NCBI RefSeq assembly: GCF_000429925.1
Contig: NZ_AUCU01000008.1
Span: 62,001 to 126,000, forward strand
Direction of reading: 5' to 3'
DNA length: 64,000 nucleotides
Origin: Desulfatirhabdium butyrativorans DSM 18734
GTDB taxonomy: Bacteria > Desulfobacterota > Desulfobacteria > Desulfobacterales > Desulfatirhabdiaceae
Part shown: positions 50,356-60,227 of the stretch, in pieces
How positions within the stretch are numbered: position 1 is the first letter of the stretch
Layout: each line of letters starts with the position of its first letter
The notes under the pieces: model-generated
The model's input: the letters and a program-made list of their open reading frames with translations, nothing else
Told to the model about the DNA's origin: nothing
Database searches by the model: none
Position numbers and translations under genes: made by a program

Positions 50356-53199
50356 ATGAGGAAATATCAGGCATACCTGAAAGCCGTTGTTGCGATCCTG
50401 TTGTTTCTCGGATCGTTCGGCACGGCCGGGGCGGAAGAAGTCTTCACCGGTGTTTGGCCATACGAAGGCGCCGGTCTCAAGCCGGATCCGGCTTTGCATT
50501 TCGGGCGACTGCCCAACGGGTTGACCTATGTCGTCGCGCGCAATACGACACCCAAGGCCCGGGTGAACATGCATCTGGTGGTGCGTGCCGGATCGCTCAA
50601 CGAGGCTGACGGTGAAAGAGGCATCGCCCATTTTCTGGAGCACATGGTTTTCTGCGGATCGACCCATTTCAAGCCGGGCGAAATCGTGCATTATTTCCAG
50701 AAACTTGGCATGGAATTCGGGCCGGATGCCAATGCCCACACGGGTTTCGATGAAACGGTCTACGACCTGAACCTGCCGGATGGATCCAGGGCCAGTCTGG
50801 ATGAAGCATTGATGGTCTTCCGCGATTTTGCCGACGGCGCCAGCCTGCTGCAGACGGAAATCGATCGGGAACGCAACGTCGTGCTGGCCGAAAAACGCGC
50901 CCGGGATTCTGCGTCCTACAGGACTTTCATTGCCGCCCTCGCTTTTGAATTTCCGGAACATCTGATCTCCAAGCGCCTGCCCATTGGTGTCGAAAAAGAC
51001 ATCGATGCTGTAGACGCCCAATCCATGAGGGTTTTCTATGAAACCTGGTACCGTCCGGATCACATGACGCTGGTGATCGTCGGCGATCTGCAGGTACAGG
51101 AGACGATCGATCTGATCCAGAGCCGGTTTGGAGACATGAAGCCCAAACGGGAAGCCGTCGCCGCCCCTGATCCGGGAAAAGTGATACATACCGGTGTGGA
51201 AGCGTTTTATCACCATGAGCCGGAGGCGGGCAGCACATCGGTATCCATCGAAAACCCCAGGCAGATCGATCCGGTTCCGGACAGCCGCCAGGCCCTGTTC
51301 GAACGGGCGGCGGCCATGCTCGCATCCCAGGTGGTGCAGAATCGGCTCGATGCGCGCAAGGATTCTGCGGATACGCCTTTTACGTCGTCGGCCATTTCTC
51401 AGGGAATTTTCCTGAAGAACATTTACTACAGTCAGATATCCGCAGAAACTGATCCGGACAAATGGCGCCGGGCCCTGCAGACGATCGAACGGGAGCTTCG
51501 CGGTGCGCTCGAAAAGGGTTTCAGCGATGCGGAAACCGAACGGGTTAAAGCCGATTACCTGGCTGAGCTGGACAAGGCCGCGAAACAGGCCGAAACCGAA
51601 AAGAGCGACCGGATTGCCAGCCGCATCATGCGGGACTTGTCCGAACATCGGGTGACCTTGTCGGCGCAGGAGCGGCTATCGATCCTATCGCCCTTTGTTT
51701 CCGGTTTGAAGGCATCGGATCTGCAGAATGCCATCCGCAAGGTCTGGCACGATGATGCGCGGCTGATCGAGGTGACCGGGAATCTGGCGTTGCCGGAACT
51801 CGGGAAGCAGGCCATTTTGCAGGCATATCATGAAAGCCTTTCCATGCCACCCGTCCTGCCGGTGGCTGCTGCGGAGATCGGTTTTCCCTATCTGCCCGAG
51901 CCGCTGGATACGGGGATCATTGCACAGCACGATACGGTGTCGGATCTGGGTGTATATCGCATTCAATACGAAAATGGCGTGAGGCTGGCTCTCAAACCGA
52001 CCCCGTTTCGGGAAAAGCAGATTCTGATTCAGGTGGTTTTCGGGCCGGGCAGCTCGGGGGAGCCTGCCGATAAACCGGGCCTTTCGCTTTTCGCGGCCGA
52101 TCTGATTCGGGAAAGCGGCACGGCAACGCTGAGCCAGACGGATCTGGAGCGGGCGCTCAGCGGGAAAACAACCCGCATCGCTTTTGGCATCCAGGAGGAT
52201 CGCTTCGTTTTTGGCGGAGAAACGATTCCGCAGGAACTTCCCACGTTGTTCCAATTGCTCTATGCCCGGCTGACCGACCCTGGATTCCGGAAACAGGCCG
52301 CCGATCGGGTGATCCAGCGGTACAGGCAGCGGATGGCCGAGTACCGCAGGTCCATCGAAGGCACGGCAGCCATTCAGGCAAGACGGTTCTTTGCGGGAGG
52401 CAATCCCCGATTCGGGCTGATCGACGAAGAGACTTTTTCCAAATATACCGTAACGGATGTGCGTGACTGGCTCGAGCCCTGGTTTCAATCCGGCGTGCTG
52501 GATGTGGCCATTGTCGGCGATTTCGACCTGGCCGAGGTGCATCGGCTGGCATCGCGCTATCTGGGCTCGTTGCCCGCCAGGGAAATGCATCCCGCAGCGA
52601 CGGTTCCAGCCGCTTGCATGCCGGTATTCCCGAAAGGAAAATCCCTCGAGCTGCGCGTGGAAACCGCAATTCCCAAAAGCCTTGTCATGGTCGGTTTTCC
52701 GACGACGGATTACTGGAACATGGCGATGACCCGCAAGCTGAACATGCTGACCGAAATTTTTTCGGACCGGATGCGGGAAAGAATCCGGGAGAAGCTTGGT
52801 GCCGCCTATTCCCCGTCAGCGTTTCACCTGCCTTCGAAAGCCTATCCGGGGTATGGCTATATTCAGAGTTTTGTGCAGACAAAACCGGCGGACATTCAAT
52901 TGATCGACCGGGAGATCGGGTTGCTGGCTGGCGGATTTTCGAAACACCCCATCACCCGGAAGGAGTGGGTTCGCGCCATCAACCCTGTCATGACCAGCAT
53001 TCGGGAAATGATCAAAACCAATGAATACTGGCTCAATTCCGTACTGGCCGGTCTTGGCAGAAGACCTGAGCAATTGCATTGGGCCAGAACCATCGAAACC
53101 GGGTATTCGGGGATCCGGCTCGACGAATTGAATGTCCTGGCGAAGCGTTACCTCGATCCTTCCCGAAGGGCGACACTGATCGTGACACCGGCATCTTGA
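50356..53199 (+). CDS. Periplasmic M16-family zinc metallopeptidase
   Basis: A 947-residue M16 peptidase (pitrilysin-like) with a signal peptide (MRKYQAYLKAVVAILLFLGS). The zinc motif HFLEHMVFCGS with His at about 92 and 96 and Glu at 95 is the HxxEH form of this family, and the distal Glu lies in TEIDRERNVVLAEKRARDS. The second inactive half is present (GVYRIQYENGVRLALKPTPF, IIAQHDTVSD). It probably cuts peptides in the periplasm. The ATG at 50356 gives the signal peptide; the frame start at 50302 adds a short non-signal extension. Confidence 0.9.
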   Translation: MRKYQAYLKAVVAILLFLGSFGTAGAEEVFTGVWPYEGAGLKPDPALHFGRLPNGLTYVVARNTTPKARVNMHLVVRAGSLNEADGERGIAHFLEHMVFCGSTHFKPGEIVHYFQKLGMEFGPDANAHTGFDETVYDLNLPDGSRASLDEALMVFRDFADGASLLQTEIDRERNVVLAEKRARDSASYRTFIAALAFEFPEHLISKRLPIGVEKDIDAVDAQSMRVFYETWYRPDHMTLVIVGDLQVQETIDLIQSRFGDMKPKREAVAAPDPGKVIHTGVEAFYHHEPEAGSTSVSIENPRQIDPVPDSRQALFERAAAMLASQVVQNRLDARKDSADTPFTSSAISQGIFLKNIYYSQISAETDPDKWRRALQTIERELRGALEKGFSDAETERVKADYLAELDKAAKQAETEKSDRIASRIMRDLSEHRVTLSAQERLSILSPFVSGLKASDLQNAIRKVWHDDARLIEVTGNLALPELGKQAILQAYHESLSMPPVLPVAAAEIGFPYLPEPLDTGIIAQHDTVSDLGVYRIQYENGVRLALKPTPFREKQILIQVVFGPGSSGEPADKPGLSLFAADLIRESGTATLSQTDLERALSGKTTRIAFGIQEDRFVFGGETIPQELPTLFQLLYARLTDPGFRKQAADRVIQRYRQRMAEYRRSIEGTAAIQARRFFAGGNPRFGLIDEETFSKYTVTDVRDWLEPWFQSGVLDVAIVGDFDLAEVHRLASRYLGSLPAREMHPAATVPAACMPVFPKGKSLELRVETAIPKSLVMVGFPTTDYWNMAMTRKLNMLTEIFSDRMRERIREKLGAAYSPSAFHLPSKAYPGYGYIQSFVQTKPADIQLIDREIGLLAGGFSKHPITRKEWVRAINPVMTSIREMIKTNEYWLNSVLAGLGRRPEQLHWARTIETGYSGIRLDELNVLAKRYLDPSRRATLIVTPAS

Positions 53200-53271
53200 A
53201 TTCGATATCCGGGACTTTTGAATCCATACCTGAAGCCGCCTGGCTGATCATAACACCAGAAAGGAACCCCT

Positions 53272-54636
53272 ATGTCCGAACCCGGAATGTCTTCCGGCAT
53301 CTGGACGGAAATCGTCTCCTTCTTTTCGTCCGTTCGTCTAACGATCGTGTTGCTGCTGACGCTGGCGGCCACATCCGTCATCGGGACGCTGATCCCGCAG
53401 AATGCCGCGCCAGCCCGCTATTTCATGCAGTACGGCGAGTTCTGGTTCAGAATTTTTTCCGTATTCGATTTTTTCGACATGTACCACTCCTGGTGGTTTC
53501 AGACGATGCTGATCCTGTTGGCGATCAACATCGTGGTCTGCTCCATCCAGCGTCTTCGGGCAACCTGGTCCGTTCTGTTCCCGAAGGAACCAAAAGGAAC
53601 GCCCGATCGTTTCCGGAAAAGCGGATTCCAGGTGGAAAAAATCCTGAACATCGATCCGCCGCAAGCCCGGCAAGCGCTGCTGCATCGGTTGGGAAAGCGC
53701 ACCAGGGAAATATCGGGGGAGGCGGGAACATGGGGAGCTTTCTGGGAATCCGGCAGAAAATCCCGGCTGGGCGTGTATGTCGTTCATCTGAGCGTTGTGC
53801 TTCTGCTGATCGGCGGCCTCATGGGCTCGATGTGGGGATTCGACGGTTCGGTCAGTATCCCGGAGGGCGAGCGTGCCGATACCATCCAGCTGATCGGAAA
53901 AAACATCCAGCATCGTCTGAATTTTGCGATTCGCTGTGATGCGTTCCAGATTCGATTCTACGAAAACGGCATGCCAAGCGAATATCGCTCGACGCTGACG
54001 ATCCTGGAAAACGGTTCCCCGGTGCTGACCCGGGACATCCTCGTCAACGATCCGCTGCAATACAAGGGGGTAACGATCTATCAGGCATCCTATGGTACGG
54101 TTCCTTCCAAAAAGGCGGTTTTCGAGTTTACCAGCAGGGACTCCGGCATGGTGTACCAGCAAGCGGTCGACGTGGGACAAGACATCGTACTGCCGGAAAA
54201 TCTCGGTACCTTTTCCCTGAAGGAGTTCGTTCCCGATTTTCGTTTCAAGGGCCACGACATCGGAGAAACCTTTCTGGCGGTCATTACACCGGAAACGGGG
54301 GCTCCGGTGGAAATCGCGATCCCCGTCCAGTTTCCGAGCTTCGACAAAATGCGGAAAGGGCCTGTATCGGTTTCGGTGGCGGATGTGAAAACGCGTTATG
54401 CCACGGGACTTCAGGTGAGCTACGATCCCGGGGTCTGGGTGGTCTATGCCGGGTTTCTGCTGATGATCGCCGGGTGCTACATCACGTTCTTCCGTTCGCA
54501 TCGCCAGGTCTATGTCGAAATCTCGGGGATCGAAGGCAAAACGAGGATGCAGATATTCGGTATCACCAACAAGAACCGTCTGGGCATGGAAAGATGGCTC
54601 AGGCGTTTTGGCGATCGGATCGCATCCGGGAAATGA
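53272..54636 (+). CDS. resB: Cytochrome c biogenesis protein ResB (Ccs1)
   Basis: A 454-residue System II cytochrome c assembly protein. Several transmembrane segments are visible (FFSSVRLTIVLLLTLAATSVIGTL and SRLGVYVVHLSVVLLLIGGLMG) with a large periplasmic domain (about residues 200-370). The histidine in LGVYVVHLSVV and the loop residues match ResB. With CcsA it moves and attaches haem to apocytochromes, as needed for the multihaem QrcA downstream. AAAGGAAC precedes the start. Its stop codon lies at the start of a family-1 repeat remnant. Confidence 0.92.
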   Translation: MSEPGMSSGIWTEIVSFFSSVRLTIVLLLTLAATSVIGTLIPQNAAPARYFMQYGEFWFRIFSVFDFFDMYHSWWFQTMLILLAINIVVCSIQRLRATWSVLFPKEPKGTPDRFRKSGFQVEKILNIDPPQARQALLHRLGKRTREISGEAGTWGAFWESGRKSRLGVYVVHLSVVLLLIGGLMGSMWGFDGSVSIPEGERADTIQLIGKNIQHRLNFAIRCDAFQIRFYENGMPSEYRSTLTILENGSPVLTRDILVNDPLQYKGVTIYQASYGTVPSKKAVFEFTSRDSGMVYQQAVDVGQDIVLPENLGTFSLKEFVPDFRFKGHDIGETFLAVITPETGAPVEIAIPVQFPSFDKMRKGPVSVSVADVKTRYATGLQVSYDPGVWVVYAGFLLMIAGCYITFFRSHRQVYVEISGIEGKTRMQIFGITNKNRLGMERWLRRFGDRIASGK

Positions 54637-54719
54637 AAGCCGGAACCCAATCTTTTCAGAACGTTCCGCCCCACCGGCTCTTGCCGGGGCGACGAAATAT
54701 GCCGAGTTTGCAATTGGCC
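54634..54719. repeat. Partial family-1 repeat between resB and ccsA (copy D)
   Basis: TGAAAGCCGGAACCC, then CACCGGCTCTTGCCGGGGCGAC and GTTTGCAATTGG, matching the right part of the 119-bp element in diverged form. It carries the resB stop and fills most of the gap before ccsA. Confidence 0.6.
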
Positions 54720-54757
54720 CTACTGAATTCTGTTTTGGTGATCATGCAAGGAGCCCT

Positions 54758-55603
54758 ATGAACAGTTCATTGATGTTGTCGATCGTTACCTTCGTCTATG
54801 CTGCTGCGGCCGTTCTCTATGTCGCTTCCTGGGTTTTTCGGAAATCGCTTCCGGCAACCATCGCCACCTGGGTATCGCTTTTAGGGCTGATCGGTAACGT
54901 GGCAGGCATAGCCATGAGATGGATCGAATCCTACCAGATGGGCATCGGACATGCCCCGCTTTCCAACCTCTATGAATCGCTCGTTTTTTATTCGGCTGTC
55001 ATTACCCTGCTCTATCTCGTCATCGAGCGGCGATACGAAACGCCCGTCATCGGGGCTTTCAGCATGCCGCTGGCATTTCTGGCCATGGCCTATGCTTCGC
55101 TCTCGCCCAATGTCAACGACCGGATTCAGCCGTTGCTGCCCGCCCTCAAAAGCAACTGGCTGATCGCGCATGTCATCACCTGCTTCATCGGATACGCGGC
55201 CTTCGCCATTGCCTTTGGTTTGAGCCTGATGTATGTGCTGAAGGCGCGCCATTCGGGGGATGGCAATTCGCTGATCGGCCGTTTCCCGGACATTCGTATC
55301 CTCGACGAACTCAACCACCAGATGATCATGTTCGGGTTTCTGTTTCTGACGGCTGGCATCATTACCGGATCGGTGTGGGCCAATTCCGCCTGGGGCCGGT
55401 ATTGGGGGTGGGATCCGAAGGAAACCTGGTCGCTCATTACCTGGTTCATTTATGCAACCCTGCTTCACGCACGCTTCATGCGAGGCTGGCAGGGCATGCG
55501 AATCGCCTATCTGTCCATGGCAGGATTTGCGGCCGTCCTGTTCACCTATTTCGGGGTGAATCTGCTTCCGGGGTTGCACAGTTACGGTTCGATGGGGCAG
55601 TAA
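54758..55603 (+). CDS. ccsA: Cytochrome c biogenesis protein CcsA (haem export)
   Basis: A 281-residue integral membrane protein with eight hydrophobic segments. The haem-handling WWD region appears as YWGWDPKETWSLITWFIYATLLHARF, the tryptophan-rich signature of CcsA/CcsB proteins, preceded by GSVWANSAWGRYWG. His residues in LLHA and in LIAHVITCFIGYA are conserved in the family. It exports haem to the periplasm and acts with ResB. AAGGAG precedes the ATG at 54758; the longer frame from 54512 runs through the resB 3' end. Confidence 0.92.
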   Translation: MNSSLMLSIVTFVYAAAAVLYVASWVFRKSLPATIATWVSLLGLIGNVAGIAMRWIESYQMGIGHAPLSNLYESLVFYSAVITLLYLVIERRYETPVIGAFSMPLAFLAMAYASLSPNVNDRIQPLLPALKSNWLIAHVITCFIGYAAFAIAFGLSLMYVLKARHSGDGNSLIGRFPDIRILDELNHQMIMFGFLFLTAGIITGSVWANSAWGRYWGWDPKETWSLITWFIYATLLHARFMRGWQGMRIAYLSMAGFAAVLFTYFGVNLLPGLHSYGSMGQ

Positions 55604-55632
55604 AATGCTCATGGCGGTGTCCGACCCACAGA

Positions 55633-55929
55633 TGAAAAGTCACGTCATTACTACAGGAGTCAGAAGTCAGGAGTCAGAAGAAAGCGGATCGTTCCCATTT
55701 TTTATCGCTTGCTCCTGTGACTTTCATTAACCGGGGTTTCACCGCGATAAATGAAAGTTGCAGGGCCGAGCCTGAAAAGGCAGGGTTCTTCCGCTCCTGT
55801 CTCCTGACTCCTGTCTCCTGACTCCTGTCTTCTGACTTCTGTCTTCTGACTCCTGGCCCCTGACTTCTGTCTTCTGACTCCTGGCCCCTGACTCCTGACT
55901 CCTGCGAGACCATCAAAGAGTGACTTTTC
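55633..55929. repeat. Heptad-repeat element with inverted flanks
   Basis: The outer ends AAAAGTCAC (55634-55642) and GTGACTTTT (55920-55928) are inverted copies. On the left are CAGGAGTCAG-type heptads (55654-55680), and on the right a run of about 16 degenerate heptads (consensus TCCTGAC/TTCTGTC, 55794-55904) in opposite orientation. The heptad family recurs at 33857-33890 and about 39590-39630. Such GAGTCAG-type heptads are widespread in bacterial genomes. Confidence 0.8.
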
Positions 55930-55984
55930 CCAAAGTCGTCAGGTGCATTGGTTGAGCATTTCATATCGTTTGCTGGATTTTGGC

Positions 55985-56012
55985 TTGACAAATGCCGCTT
56001 GAGCCTTTAAAT
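55985..56012 (+). promoter_or_regulatory. Candidate promoter of the qrc operon
   Basis: TTGACA at 55985-55990 and TTAAAT at 56007-56012, with a 16-base spacer, form a sigma-70-like pair about 285 bases before qrcA. The -35 box is perfect, the -10 box only fair. Confidence 0.4.
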
Positions 56013-56296
56013 GAAATCCTCTTATGGTGAGGCTCGATAACAATCGTTTTTCGGGAAAGATGGCCATCTCGATGCTGAATTCCGTTTGAAAAGCCGGATA
56101 GAAAGCCCATGCAACCTGTCGGTTTCCCTATATGGAAATACCTTTGCGCTGATATCCTGTCCCCGTATCTTCCCCCAACGCCTTCTGTATCACGGTTTTC
56201 ACTTTGCCCTCATAACCATCTGCATGCTTTCTCTGATATCCGTAGTGATAGCCCAATAACGCTTTTGCCGTGTAACCCAAGCAGGATGGAGTCCCT

Positions 56297-56971
56297 ATGA
56301 GCGAACACGAACACATGGAAGTATCGGCCGCCCATTCACCCCGGAACAACCTGAAGGATGGCTCGGGAGGGATGGTTTTTCTCTTCTTCTTGATCGGTCT
56401 TGCTGCAAGCCTGATCGTCGGCTGGGTGATCTTCCCCAAGTTGCTGTATTCCCAGAAACGTCAGCCCGTCGATTTCAACCATGTGCTGCATAATGGTCTC
56501 GTGTCGGATGGATGTACCAGTTGCCATTTTTTCAGGGACGATGGTACATTCTCGGGAGCACCGACCTTGGCCCAGTGTGTGGATTGCCACAGCGACGTTC
56601 AGGGAGAAAGCGATGAGGAAAAGCGATTCGTGGAGGAATACGTCAAAAAGGAAATCGAAGTACCATGGCTGAGTTATGCGCGTCAGCCGAACTGCGTTTT
56701 CTTCTCTCACGCCGCCCATGTCAAGATTGCCCAGATGGACTGCGTCACCTGCCATGGCGCAACCGGTGAGAGCGAACATTTGCGGCCCTACGAATACAAC
56801 CGGATTACGGGATACAGCCGGGATATCTGGGGGCACAACATTGCCGGTATCAAGCACAATACCTGGGATCGCATGAAAATGGATGACTGCGCCGAATGTC
56901 ATCAGCAGAAACAGTCGATGCTCGGCAGTGTTCAAACCCAAAAGGAAGGCTGCTTCGTCTGCCATAAATAA
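56297..56971 (+). CDS. qrcA: QrcA, multihaem cytochrome c of the Qrc menaquinone reductase
   Basis: A 224-residue membrane-anchored periplasmic cytochrome c. One transmembrane helix near residues 27-50 (GMVFLFFLIGLAASLIVGW) is followed by five haem-binding CxxCH motifs (CTSCH, CVDCH, CVTCH, CAECH, CFVCH). It accepts electrons from periplasmic cytochrome c3 and passes them into the complex. The D. vulgaris subunit is described as hexahaem; only five canonical motifs are seen here, so a sixth site would need an atypical motif. GGAG lies five bases upstream of the ATG. It opens the qrc operon. Confidence 0.92.
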   Translation: MSEHEHMEVSAAHSPRNNLKDGSGGMVFLFFLIGLAASLIVGWVIFPKLLYSQKRQPVDFNHVLHNGLVSDGCTSCHFFRDDGTFSGAPTLAQCVDCHSDVQGESDEEKRFVEEYVKKEIEVPWLSYARQPNCVFFSHAAHVKIAQMDCVTCHGATGESEHLRPYEYNRITGYSRDIWGHNIAGIKHNTWDRMKMDDCAECHQQKQSMLGSVQTQKEGCFVCHK

Positions 56972-57051
56972 TCGCCGGAACAGAAGCTCCCGAATCCGGC
57001 CGGATTCGGGGAAAATTGCTGCCCTGATAAAGGCTTCAAGGGGAATTGGTC

Positions 57052-59268
57052 ATGAAAATCGACAGAAGATGCTTTTTATCGCTGGCTATCGGTGCCGGAG
57101 CAGGAATAGCGCTTTCTCCGCTGCCATGGAAGTTGACGGACGATTTGGCGATCTGGACCCAGAATTGGCAGTGGACGCCTGTTCCAAAACGGGGAGCTGC
57201 CAAAACCGTGAATTCGGTCTGTACCCTATGCCCGGGAGGATGCGGCATTTCCGTGCGGAAAATCGACGATCGGGCTGTCAAGATTGAAGGAATGGAGACT
57301 CATCCGGTCAACCGCGGAGGCATTTGTACGCTGGGACTGTGCGGTCTGCAGCTCCTTTATGGCCCGACACGGGTGAAGGGACCGCTCAAACGTGTTGCGG
57401 ATCGGGGCAAAGGACAATGGATGCCGATCACCTGGGATCAGGCGATCCGGGAAGTCACCGAAAAGCTGTCCGCTATCCGCAAATCCGGCAGACCACAGTC
57501 GGTTGCAACGATGAGCGGTGCTTCTTCCGCCACCCTCGATGCCCTCCTGGATCGATTTGGCCAGGCATACGGGACGCCGAATACCATCCGGTTTCCTTCC
57601 GTCGACGACGCATACCATCTGAGCGTATCCCTGATGAGCGGCGGCAAGGCCCGGGTCGCGTTCGATTTTGAACATGCCGGATATGTCCTGAGCTTCGGAG
57701 CCGGACTCCTGGATGGTTGGGGATCTCCGGTAAGGATGTTCAAGGCCAATGCGCTCTGGAAACAATCGGGGGTAAAGCTCGTGCAGGTCGAACCGAGACT
57801 GAGCCGCACCGCAGCGAAGGCAGACACTTGGATTTCGATCGTTCCGGGCTCCGAAACGGCCCTCGCGCTCGCGATGGCCCACGTCATCATTTCCGAATCG
57901 CTGTATCAGGCCGAATTCGTCGAATCCTGCAGCGAAGGCATGGAAGGCTTCAAAGAATTTGTGGCTGCAAAATATACTCCGGATATTGCGGCCAAGATGA
58001 CGGGCGTGGATGCCGCCACCATTACGATGCTCGCAAGGGAATTTGCCAAGTCCAAGCGGCCGATTGCCGTCTGCGGTCGCGGTCAGGGAACCATCCCCGG
58101 CAGTATGGACATGTTTATGGCGACACAGGTGCTGAACGCGCTGGTCGGCAATCTGAATCAGCCTGGCGGGGTGTGGTTCGTCACCGATCAGACAATGCAG
58201 GAATGGCCTGAGGTGGAACCCGATGCAGCAGCCAAGGCCGGATTGGCTTATCCCCGTCTCGACGGGGCGAAAGGCATGGTACCCCTGAAAAGATCCTTGC
58301 CGAATCAGTTTGTTCAGGCCGTTGCCTCCGGAAAGGACTACCCCATCGAAGCCCTTCTGGTGATCGAATCCAATCCGCTGTACACACTCAACGATACGGC
58401 GCTCGTCAAGCAGGCGTTTTCCAAAATACCCTTTATCGTGAGTTTTTCATCGTTCATGGACGATACGGCTGCATACGCGGACATGATCCTTCCGAACCCC
58501 GTATATCTGGAGCGCATGGAAGACGTCATCGGCGCATCCGGCTTCCCCTATCCCACCATCGGACTTTCGCAGCCGGTGGTTAAGCCCCAGTGCAACACAA
58601 GGCATGTCGGCGATGTGCTGATACAACTCGCCAAAGGGCTCGGAGACACCATGGCCCGCGCATTTGCCTGGAAGGATTTTTCGGCCTGCCTGGAAGCATC
58701 TTTGGGGGATCGATTCAAAACCCTCAAGAAATCGGTTTTTCAAGTGGACAAATCCTACCAGCCGCCGGCGCCAAACGAGATCTTCGCCAGCGAACGCTTT
58801 TCCTTCATCCCGCGAGGTATTCAGGCCGATGTGGCATTCAAACCGATCGCCGCGGAAGGAGACACGGGCGGCTATCCGTTGATGCTGATGGCCTACGATA
58901 CGATGCGGCTTTCGAATGGTTATATCGGTAATCCACCATTTCTGACCAAGATACTGGAAGATACGGTGTTGAAAAACCAGGATTGCCTGATCGAAATCAA
59001 TCCCAAAAGCGCCAAAGCAGCCGGACTCGATGAAGGAGACAGGGCCGAAATTCAAACCCCCAAAGGGAAAGCCCTGGTTCGAATCCATCTGGATGATGGC
59101 ATCATGCCCGGCATCGTGGCCATTCCGAGAGGGCTGGGGCATGAAGCCTATGACGTCTACCTGGCTGGAAAAGGAATCAATGTGAACAGCCTTGTCGGAT
59201 CGCTGAGCGATCCCATTTCCGGTTTCGAAGCTGCATGGGGAATCCGGGCCAAACTGAGCAAAGCCTAA
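57052..59268 (+). CDS. qrcB: QrcB, molybdopterin-oxidoreductase-like subunit
   Basis: A 738-residue protein with the molybdopterin oxidoreductase fold. A twin-arginine-type start (MKIDRRCFLSLAIGAGAG) points to export. A Cys region near 60-70 (SVCTLCPGGCGIS) and RGGICTLGLCG follow. The C-terminal dinucleotide-binding part ends with KIMEDTVLKNQ-type segments and GDRAEIQTPKGKALVRIHLDDGIMPG. In the characterised complex this subunit carries no molybdenum. The ATG at 57052 is taken; a TTG six bases earlier is the only rival. It works with QrcC and QrcD in menaquinone reduction. Confidence 0.93.
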   Translation: MKIDRRCFLSLAIGAGAGIALSPLPWKLTDDLAIWTQNWQWTPVPKRGAAKTVNSVCTLCPGGCGISVRKIDDRAVKIEGMETHPVNRGGICTLGLCGLQLLYGPTRVKGPLKRVADRGKGQWMPITWDQAIREVTEKLSAIRKSGRPQSVATMSGASSATLDALLDRFGQAYGTPNTIRFPSVDDAYHLSVSLMSGGKARVAFDFEHAGYVLSFGAGLLDGWGSPVRMFKANALWKQSGVKLVQVEPRLSRTAAKADTWISIVPGSETALALAMAHVIISESLYQAEFVESCSEGMEGFKEFVAAKYTPDIAAKMTGVDAATITMLAREFAKSKRPIAVCGRGQGTIPGSMDMFMATQVLNALVGNLNQPGGVWFVTDQTMQEWPEVEPDAAAKAGLAYPRLDGAKGMVPLKRSLPNQFVQAVASGKDYPIEALLVIESNPLYTLNDTALVKQAFSKIPFIVSFSSFMDDTAAYADMILPNPVYLERMEDVIGASGFPYPTIGLSQPVVKPQCNTRHVGDVLIQLAKGLGDTMARAFAWKDFSACLEASLGDRFKTLKKSVFQVDKSYQPPAPNEIFASERFSFIPRGIQADVAFKPIAAEGDTGGYPLMLMAYDTMRLSNGYIGNPPFLTKILEDTVLKNQDCLIEINPKSAKAAGLDEGDRAEIQTPKGKALVRIHLDDGIMPGIVAIPRGLGHEAYDVYLAGKGINVNSLVGSLSDPISGFEAAWGIRAKLSKA

Positions 59269-59288
59269 CGCCATAGCATGAGGTTCTG

Positions 59289-60068
59289 ATGAAAAACGAA
59301 CAATCACATGAAACGACCAAAAAATTCGGCATGGTCATCAACCTGGACCTGTGCACGGGATGTGGCTCATGCATGGTGGCATGCATGGCCGAAAACAACG
59401 TTCCGTTCAAGCCCGATGAAACCGACAAACTGAAAAGCATCACCTGGATGCGGGTATATCGGTTGACAAACGGCAAATCCTTTCCGGAAACCGATATCTG
59501 TTATCTCCCCCGGCCTTGCCAGCATTGCGAAGGCCATGGCGGCCATTCTCCCTGCGTATCGGTATGCCCCGCAACGGCGACGGATTACGACAGCCAGACG
59601 GGAATCGTCAGCCAGATCTATACCCGGTGTTTCGGATGCCGGTATTGCATGGCCGCATGCCCTTACCATGCCCGGTACTTCAACTGGTTCGATCCGGTCT
59701 GGCCGGATGGGATGGAAAAATACCTCAATCCCAACGTTTCTCCCCGGATGCGCGGGGTGGTGGAAAAATGCAGTTTCTGCTACCACCGCTATCAGGCGGC
59801 CAAAGACAGGGCCTACGTTGAAGGACAGCGGGAAATCGAGGAGGGTGATTACCAGACGGCCTGCACGCAGGCCTGTCCGGCCGGTGCCATCACTTTCGGC
59901 GACCTGAACAATCCGGAGCATGCCGTCTACAAACTCAAACAGGACGCCAATGCGTTCCGGCTTCTGGAGAGGCTCGGTACGAATCCCAAGGTCTATTACA
60001 TTTCCAGCAAGGAATGGGTTCGAAGGGCTGCAGACAATTATCTGCCGAACGAGAAGACGGGGAAATGA
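59289..60068 (+). CDS. qrcC: QrcC, iron-sulfur subunit
   Basis: A 259-residue ferredoxin-like protein with four cysteine clusters for iron-sulfur centres: CTGCGSCMVACMAEN, CQHCEGHGGHSPCVSVCP, CFGCRYCMAACPYHARYFN and CSFCYHRY with CTQACPAGAI. It passes electrons between QrcA/QrcB and the membrane subunit. Same family as DmsB/PsrB/NrfC subunits. It follows QrcB after a 20-base gap. Confidence 0.95.
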   Translation: MKNEQSHETTKKFGMVINLDLCTGCGSCMVACMAENNVPFKPDETDKLKSITWMRVYRLTNGKSFPETDICYLPRPCQHCEGHGGHSPCVSVCPATATDYDSQTGIVSQIYTRCFGCRYCMAACPYHARYFNWFDPVWPDGMEKYLNPNVSPRMRGVVEKCSFCYHRYQAAKDRAYVEGQREIEEGDYQTACTQACPAGAITFGDLNNPEHAVYKLKQDANAFRLLERLGTNPKVYYISSKEWVRRAADNYLPNEKTGK

Positions 60069-60227
60069 CCGTCCGGTGCGGATGACGAACCTGACACCTG
60101 GATCGAAGCCCGGAGATCCCTTTCCATGGGCGATCGGCAGCCAGGGACGAGAGGATATGCAGCGCCCGGGTTGAAGCGTTCGGCCGGGCGTTCGAAACGG
60201 AAAACAGGATAACACGAGGACGATGCA

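Larger units (their letters stand above)
55604..56296. other. Gene-free stretch between ccsA and qrcA
   Basis: About 690 bases with no credible gene. It holds the heptad-repeat element (55633-55929), then a short unique part with a promoter-like pair (55985-56012) before the qrc operon. The long leader of qrcA (about 280 bases from that promoter) has no recognised riboswitch or open frame. Confidence 0.6.

Noticed and set aside
55794-55904. Heptad run as a CRISPR or coding minisatellite
   Set aside because: 7-bp units without spacers, no start codon or ribosome site for an ORF, and strong degeneration.
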